Below are positions 57,311 to 64,000 of a DNA stretch of 64,000 bases, one piece after another (the first letter of the stretch is position 1; each line of letters starts with the position of its first letter). Where the stretch lies: assembly GCA_026168455.1 (NCBI GenBank), contig CM047425.1, positions 27,566,256 to 27,630,255 on the forward strand. Direction: 5' to 3'. The notes under the pieces were generated by a model. That model had not been told where the DNA came from. It saw only the letters and a program-made list of their open reading frames with translations, and did not search any database. Source of the DNA: Theocolax elegans (Eukaryota > Arthropoda > Insecta > Hymenoptera > Cerocephalidae). Made by a program: the position numbers and the translations under genes.

Positions 57311-58964
57311 TGGGTGGTTCTCTGTGACATCGAAGATGAAAAAAATAAATATTGCTATAACTGTGGGAATATGTTTTAGAGGTACCCAGTAGTTCTCCTG
57401 AATTTTTTCAGATTTTTTCTGGGCCATTACTTTAAGTTACAGAGAGTCAAAGTTGACATTTTAGCACTTTTTTGCATTATATGCCCATTTTCATGAATTT
57501 TTAGCTCCCAGGGGATGCATTTTTCATTAAAAACATAAGTATGACTTTTTTTGTAAAATTTTCCGAACTTTTCATTAAAAATACTTTTAAAGACATAAAT
57601 GTATGCTGTTACACTCTTGTAAGCCATTTAAACCTTAAATAGTGAAAATCAGCAATTCTGCTCCGGACTCTGGTAACCTAATACTGTCTAAAAGATATCT
57701 TTTTATAGTCAGAAACTGCCTAAAAATTTCCAGAGTGGGTCTAAATCATTAAGATCACTTATGGTCAAAATATCCGGGAAAAGTGCCCGAAATATTAATA
57801 GAAATGTATATTTGTTGCCTTATAACGATGAATCTATTAGCATGATAATTGCAAAAAAATTTGTGCTACTTACCTTGGAGTGGTAGAAAAGTATCTTCAC
57901 TTGTTTTAGTATCTATCTAATCCCCTGTAAGCTGCTAAAAATACAAATATTATTATACAAATGTAAAAAATTAATTTTTAAACATTTATAATGCTGAATT
58001 TTTAGATTTACATCCCTTACACGAATTATAATACTAATCTGAAGGATTACTATAAATATATAAACATCATTATTACAATAACTGAATATACGTATTTAAT
58101 ACAAAAGATATATAAATAAATCGGATATATAATTATAATGAATAATATGATAACGTGACAGTGACAAGTTTGTGAAATCTAAATAATGTATTGCTGAATA
58201 ATAATAATAATAATAATGATACTTTTATAGTAATCCTTCAGATTAGTATTATAATTCGTGTAAGGGATGTAAAACTAAAAATCCAGCATTATAAATGTTT
58301 AAAAAATAATTTTTTATAATTTTATAATAATATTTGTATTTTTAGCAGCTTACAGGGGATTAGATGGATACTGAAACAAGTGGAGATACTTTTCTACCGT
58401 TCCAAGGTAAGTGCATAAACTTTTTGCAACGATCATGCTACTAGATTCATCGTTATAAGGCAACAAATATACATTTCTATTAATATTTCGGGCACTTTTT
58501 CCGGATATTTTGACCATAAGTGATCTTAATGATTTAGACCCACTCTGGTAATTTTTAGGCAGTTTCTGACTATAAAAAGACATATTTTAGACAGTATTAG
58601 GTTACCAGAGTCCGGAGCAGAATTGCTGATTTTCACTATTTAAGGTTTAAATGGCTTACAAGAGTGTGACAGCATACATCTATGTCTTTAAAAGTATCTT
58701 TAATGAAAAGTTCGGAAAATTTTACAAAAAAAGTCATACTTATGTTTTTAGTGAAAAATGCATCCCCTGGGAGCTAAAAATTCATGAACATGGGCATATA
58801 ATGCCAAAAAGTGCTAAAATGTCAACTTTGACTCTCTGTAACTTAAAATAATTGCCCACAAAAAATCTGAAAAAATTCAGGAGAATTACTGGATACCTCT
58901 AAAACATATTCCCACAGTTATAGCAATATTTATTTTTTTCATCTTCGATGTCATAGAGAACCAC

Positions 58965-58966
<2 letters not shown>
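57311..58966. mobile_element. Giant foldback, family A
   Basis: Starts TGGGTGGTTCTCTGTGACA and ends with its inverted copy; arms 57311-58056 and 58222-58966 (about 745 bp each), loop 58057-58221 with a short (AAT)n. It sits in (TA)n on both sides. Both arms carry the same short open frames (MAYKSVTAYIY..., 66 codons; MSFYSQKLP..., 77 codons in one arm), which I regard as chance because they lie within the inverted arms. Confidence 0.9.
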
Positions 58967-59011
<45 letters not shown>

Positions 59012-59014
<3 letters not shown>

Positions 59015-60382
59015 GAGATTCCATGTGAAGTGATCCAGTTAAAAAATAGAATTTTGTTTTAATGTATGAAATCAGTAAAAAACTACTTGAATAGAGTGTA
59101 GCTAAATTTTTAGACCTAAATTTCAATTAGTACCAGAGCAGTAACCAATCAAAAAATCGAATTTTTTGAAAAAAATAACTTTTTGGCCATTTTTATCACT
59201 AAATAACTCAAAATCTAACAATTTTTTCTTATATACATTAAATTTGAAAAAGTTTATAAATTTCAAGAAGAATCTGTTGAAATATTTCATTTATATTAGT
59301 TTAACACATTGAATATAGTTATAATTAATAAAAACCTTTGTAGTAAAAAAAAGGGTTGTACGATCAAAAATATTTTATCCATCCAAGAATCTAATTCATC
59401 GATGATTAATTACCTTCAAAATGGTGCAAAGTTTGAGTGCGGCAGAGCATTTCAGACAAAGTTATGGTGTTTTTAGGCAAATTTCTTAAAAAAAGAGAGC
59501 AAATGCATTTTATGAAAAAAACAGACTAACCGTATACTTGCATTCAAACAACATGGCACTATTATTCTTCAATAATACTAAAATATACTTTAATGTTAGT
59601 TACTGATACTTTTCAATCTCTAAGCTGCTTACAAACACAAAGCAATAGGTATAAGCAGTTATACCTGTTATATAATTGAATAAATACCTGAAACTTATTA
59701 AAATTCCAATAAATCCAATTATATAACAGGTATAACTGCTTATACCTATTGCTTTGTGTTTGTAAGCAGCTTAGAGATTGAAAAGTATCAGTAACTAACA
59801 TTAAAGTATATTTTAGTATTATTGAAGAATAATAGTGCCATGTTGTTTGAATGCAAGTATACGGTTAGTCTGTTTTTTTCATAAAATGCATTTGCTCTCT
59901 TTTTTTAAGAAATTTGCCTAAAAACACCATAACTTTGTCTGAAATGCTCTGCCGCACTCAAACTTTGCACCATTTTGAAGGTAATTAATCATCGATGAAT
60001 TAGATTCTTGGATGGATAAAATATTTTTGATCGTACAACCCTTTTTTTTACTACAAAGGTTTTTATTAATTATAACTATATTCAATGTGTTAAACTAATA
60101 TAAATGAAATATTTCAACAGATTCTTCTTGAAATTTATAAACTTTTTCAAATTTAATGTATATAAGAAAAAATTGTTAGATTTTGAGTTATTTAGTGATA
60201 AAAATGGCCAAAAAGTTATTTTTTTCAAAAAATTCGATTTTTTGATTGGTTACTGCTCTGGTACTAATTGAAATTTAGGTCTAAAAATTTAGCTACACTC
60301 TATTCAAGTAGTTTTTTACTGATTTCATACATTAAAACAAAATTCTATTTTTTAACTGGATCACTTCACATGGAATCTCCCA
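59012..60382. mobile_element. Giant foldback, family B, equal-length arms
   Basis: Starts TGGGAGATTCCATGTGAAGT; arms 59012-59678 and 59716-60382 are both exactly 667 bp and near-identical, with a 37-bp loop. (TA)n on the left, TA-rich on the right. Non-coding. Confidence 0.92.
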
Positions 60383-60412
60383 TATATATATCTCTATAAT
60401 ATATAAATTATT

Positions 60413-60438
60413 CGCCGCCGCCGCCACCGCCGCCGCCG
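60413..60438. repeat. (GCC)n island
   Basis: 26 bp of GCC units with one CAC interruption, standing out in otherwise very AT-rich DNA between two foldbacks. Confidence 0.95.
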
Positions 60439-60460
60439 TGTCTAAGAATTCAGAATTCAA

Positions 60461-60591
60461 CATATATATATATATGTATATGTTTTATATATATATGTTA
60501 TATATATATGTCATATATATATGTTATATATATGTTATATATATGTTATATATATGTTATATATACGTTATATATATATGTGTTATATATA
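60461..60591. repeat. (ATATGT)n-type microsatellite
   Basis: Imperfect ATATATGTT units adjoining the left end of foldback C. Confidence 0.9.
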
Positions 60592-61562
60592 TGGGGTATT
60601 CCACGTGAAGTGGTCCGATCAAAATTTTAAAATGCACCAAATTTTGGGTATACTTTGCAAATGTTTTTCAGAATACAGAAAAAAATTTTTAGGTACTGGA
60701 ATCTATTTGCTCAAAAGTTATTCTAACCTCAAAAAGTGAATTTTTCCATATTTTTTCAACACCAGCTGGGTTTACCGCTGTATAACTCAAAATCTATCAA
60801 CTTTTACTATAGAACATTATATGTAACATTCGTTGCTAATTATATCTAGAATTTATTCTTCTGGGTTAGAATTTCTAATCTCAAGGTCAATGTTACATAA
60901 ACTACATGTCAATATTCAACTTGAAAAAAGTGCAAGTGCGCCACCTTTGATTTTTTCATCCAAAAGTCTAAAAGAAAGCTTGGAGCAATACATTTCAAAT
61001 GGCCTGTAGGACCATTTGAGCACCTTGCAAAACACCATATTTTTTAAAAATTTTAAATAGGAAATACCATGTTAATTTTTGTGAATTTTTTGTCTTTCTT
61101 TAAATTATCATAACTTTTTACAGAATTGAAGGCCATAAAAATGCTACAGACCATTTAAAAGGTATTGCTCCAAGCTTTCTTTTAGACTTTTGGATAAAAA
61201 AATCAATTGTGGCAAACTTACACTTTTTTTAAGTTGAATATTGTCATGTAGTTTATGTAACATTGACCTTCAGATTAGAAATTCTAACCCAGAAGGATAA
61301 ATTCTTCACATAATTAGCAACGAATGTTATAAATAATATTGTATATTAAAAGTTGATAGATTTTGAGTTAAATAGCGATAAACCCAGCTGGTGTTGCAAA
61401 AACTGGAAAAAGTTCACTTTTTGAGGTTATAATAACTTTTGAGCTAATAAATTCCAGTACCTACAAAATTTTTTTCTGTATTCTGAAAAACATTAGCAAT
61501 GTGTACTCAAAATTTGGTGCATTTTAAAATTTTGATCGGACCACTTCACGTGGAATACTGCA
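60592..61562. mobile_element. Giant foldback, family C
   Basis: Starts TGGGGTATTCCACGTGAAGT and ends ACTTCACGTGGAATACTGCA; arms of about 420 bp, centre about 61012-61142. TA-rich flanks. Confidence 0.88.
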
Positions 61563-61569
61563 TATATAT

Positions 61570-62100
61570 ATTATATATATTACACCTTTGGTGTAAGTTA
61601 TGTCCTAAAATACGTGAAAATTAGTGATTTTATGAGGTTAATGAGGCATAACTTACAACAGCGGTCTTGGCCAATAAGCTAACCCAAGCCATTCGAAAGC
61701 TCGCGAAAAATGTGAACTTTTGAGAGGTGTTAGATTAAAATCGATTATGGTGTGGTAGCCTTTTTTTTTGATATTCAATATGTCCGGGTGTTCTATCTCT
61801 TCGAGATTTTAAAATTAAGAAATGTAACCATGGTAGATAAGTTCTAAAGATTAATTTAAACAAAAGTTGTTTCTAATGTTTTTTCAAAAAAATCAACAGA
61901 TTTTGATATAAATGGCTTAAAAAATAGAAATTTTTCTAAAAAATTGAAAAATTTCCACTTTTTATGATCGAATAACTCTTAAGCAAATTATTTTTAACAC
62001 TTAAATTTTTTTTGTATGTTCTGGAAGATGTTTCCAGCCTATTCTCAAATTTTGGAGTGATTTAAAATTTTCATCGTACCACTTGACGTGAAATAGACCA
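61570..62100. repeat. One-armed relative of foldback C
   Basis: The right end, CGTACCACTTGACGTGAAAT then AGACCA followed by (TATG)n, matches the outer end of family C; the inverted partner is missing. The left part (from 61,584) is unrelated unique sequence. Confidence 0.6.
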
Positions 62101-62270
62101 TATATATGTATATATATGTATGTATGTATGTGGGTGTGTGTGCGTGCGGCGGAATATTTATATAATATATATATATTTTAAAATTGTTTTTTCAAGAATA
62201 CATAATATATGTATTTTTTCCTTGCGCAAAAAAAAATTTGTGAACATAACTTGAAAGAATGTGTATTAGC

Positions 62271-64000
62271 TTACTCATTCTTGATGAAACTCATAAAATG
62301 TTTAAACGTATACTCAATAATATAATAACGGATCTAAAATGCAATGTAATGCTTTAAATACAGATGCAAAATTGTTTGAAGATTAAATAAATATTAATCA
62401 AGTATAACATACACTTTTCCAAATATCTATATGTGAAATATACAATAAGTTAAAAATTAAATATATTAATTATTGCATTTTTAAGATAATTCTATTATAA
62501 ACAGTATAGGCAAAATAAAATTCAAATTTTAACAGTGGCAATATAAAATACTAATTATATTTGAATAGATTTTCAAAAACTATTAATTTAGGAGCATTTA
62601 ATTAAATATTTTTTAAATTAATATTTCAAAATTGAATGGATATATAAGTGAGTAGATTATGTATATTTATAGAAAACAATATTTTAAATAAACAAGTATG
62701 TATTTATTAGAAACAGAAGGTTTTCTAAGGAATGAATTTGATTATAATAATGAAGATAAATATATGGGCTCTGTAACTAAAGGAAAAAATAAATTGGATA
62801 TAATTATGGATTAAAACGCAAATTTTGAAAGAGGGTGCAAATTACGAATTACGGGAGAAATGGAAGAAACAGGTTTTTATTTATATGCCACTAAAATTAT
62901 ATAAATAGTTCTATAAAATTAATAAAAATTAATAAAAAAATTTATTTATTTAAGAAGAAAGTTTTATTACTCTAAAAGTACAAAATATTAATGCCATAGA
63001 ACTTTTGGCGATGATCCTTCGTCATTAAATAAATTAATTTTAGGAGGTGAAGTTCTATTTAGATCCGTTTAAAATATTCCAAAATTTTCATAAGTAGTTA
63101 CTAAATACTACAATTTAGTAAGTATATGCACTTTACTATTTTTGGTAAGTTAATTTTTCATTATCATTTATAATTATTATAATATAAATTTAAGCTTTAT
63201 AGAAATTCATATAGTTTAAAATTACAGTTAACATTTAATGTCTTCATTTTTTTATTACTATTATTCTGATTTCATTATACTAAATTTTGGTAAAAACTTT
63301 TATTTATAAATTATAATCGTATTAAAAAAAAATTAAATTTTTGTATAAAACCCAATGCATTATAACAGTAACCTCCAAGGTGTTGTGTGAATCGGTTTAA
63401 TTTCTAAGGTGTCCTGGTAGTTGAAAAAAGTAATATAATTTAAAAACATTATTGAAAAAAATTTACTCATTCTTGATGAAAACTCATAAAATGTTTAAAC
63501 GTATACTCAATAATATAATAACGGATCTAAAATGCAATGTAATGCTTTAAATACAGATGCAAAATTGTTTGAAGATTAAATAAATATTAATCAAGTATAA
63601 CATACACTTTTCCAAATATCTATATGTGAAATATACAATAAGTTAAAAATAAATATATTAATTATTGCATTTTTAAGATAATTCTATTATAAACAGTATA
63701 GGCAAAATAAAATTCAAATTTTAACAGTGGCAATATAAAATACTAATTATATTTGAATAGATTTTCAAAAACTATTAATTTAGGAGCATTTAATTAATAT
63801 TTTTTAAATTAATATTTCAAAATTGAATGGATATATAAGTGAGTAGATTATGTATATTTATAGAAAACAATATTTTAAATAAACAAGTATGTATTATTAG
63901 AAACAGAAGGTTTTCTAAGGAATGAATTTGATTATAATAATGAAGATAAATATATGGGCTCTGTAACTAAAGGAAAAAATAAATTGGATATAATTATGGA
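62271..64000. repeat. Direct repeat with 1,192-bp period, running off the window
   Basis: 62271-62808 recurs at 63463-64000. The visible differences are single-base length changes in A or T runs. 62,960-63,460 between them is AT-rich with no gene seen. Confidence 0.9.
62696..62910 (+). pseudogene. Possible decayed coding fragment
   Basis: A frame reads MYLLETEGFLRNEFDYNNED, then GSVTKGKNKLDIIMD, a stop, and RGCKLRITGEMEETGFYLYA. The start is repeated at about 63893. Not recognised; a FLYWCH-type transposon finger is a remote possibility. Confidence 0.2.

Noticed and set aside
57427..57627. Repeated 60-77 codon frames in the family A foldback arms
   Set aside because: Present because the arms are inverted copies; the copy at 38 kb shows no sign of frame preservation beyond sequence identity.

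Overview
This is a eukaryotic, AT-rich nuclear window made almost entirely of nested and decayed mobile DNA. The evidence is spliceosomal-type intron borders, tRNA-derived SINEs, Ty3/gypsy LTR elements, a LINE, a Penelope-like element, Helitron debris and many foldback/MITE elements. The mix of families, the short (68 bp) intron and the mariner-type terminal repeats point to an insect; a hymenopteran is plausible but not proven. I see no intact host gene. The only host-like coding pieces are short fragments at 15.3-17.0 kb: a gamma-tubulin complex component 3 fragment, an Lst8 WD-repeat fragment, and an unidentified protein split by a SINE.

Layout. 1-11.7 kb: gypsy element 1 (+), with a 2.6 kb leader packed with stem-loops, broken gag and pol, a 1.6 kb internal tandem duplication, a third ORF behind a splice acceptor, a polypurine tract and a putative 3' LTR. 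12.5-13.4 kb: a decayed unknown gene. 14-17 kb: two related SINEs and the host-gene fragments. 17.3-20.5 kb: a LINE (-) with ORF1 and only a stump of ORF2. 21.2 kb: a second SINE type. 21.4-37.8 kb: gypsy element 4 (-), lacking its RT core. It carries a MITE in gag, gypsy element 2 (+, 26,962-34,543, both LTRs, 4-bp target duplication, duplicated RT) also in gag, and a foldback in its LTR. 40.2-41.3 kb: Penelope-like remnant with a GIY-YIG motif. 41.3-52.0 kb: a large foldback whose arms were hit separately by a solo LTR, gypsy element 3 (+) and a mariner-like MITE. 52.9-54.4 kb: satellite, Helitron helicase fragment, another LTR. 57.3-62.1 kb: a run of giant palindromes set in (TA)n tracts. 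62.3-64 kb: a 1.19 kb-period direct repeat.

How it fits together. The insertions can be ordered because many keep target-site duplications or an empty site in the opposite palindrome arm. Most pol genes carry stops at conserved Trp positions plus single-base indels, so they read as dead copies. Some indel clusters (8.2-8.9 kb, 30.36-30.40 kb, 62.3-64 kb) could instead be uncorrected long-read errors. The most original signals are the repeated, apparently covarying hairpin units in the leader of element 1, the self-controlled insertion record in the 41.3-52.0 kb palindrome, and the (TA)n-bounded palindromes with equal-length arms.
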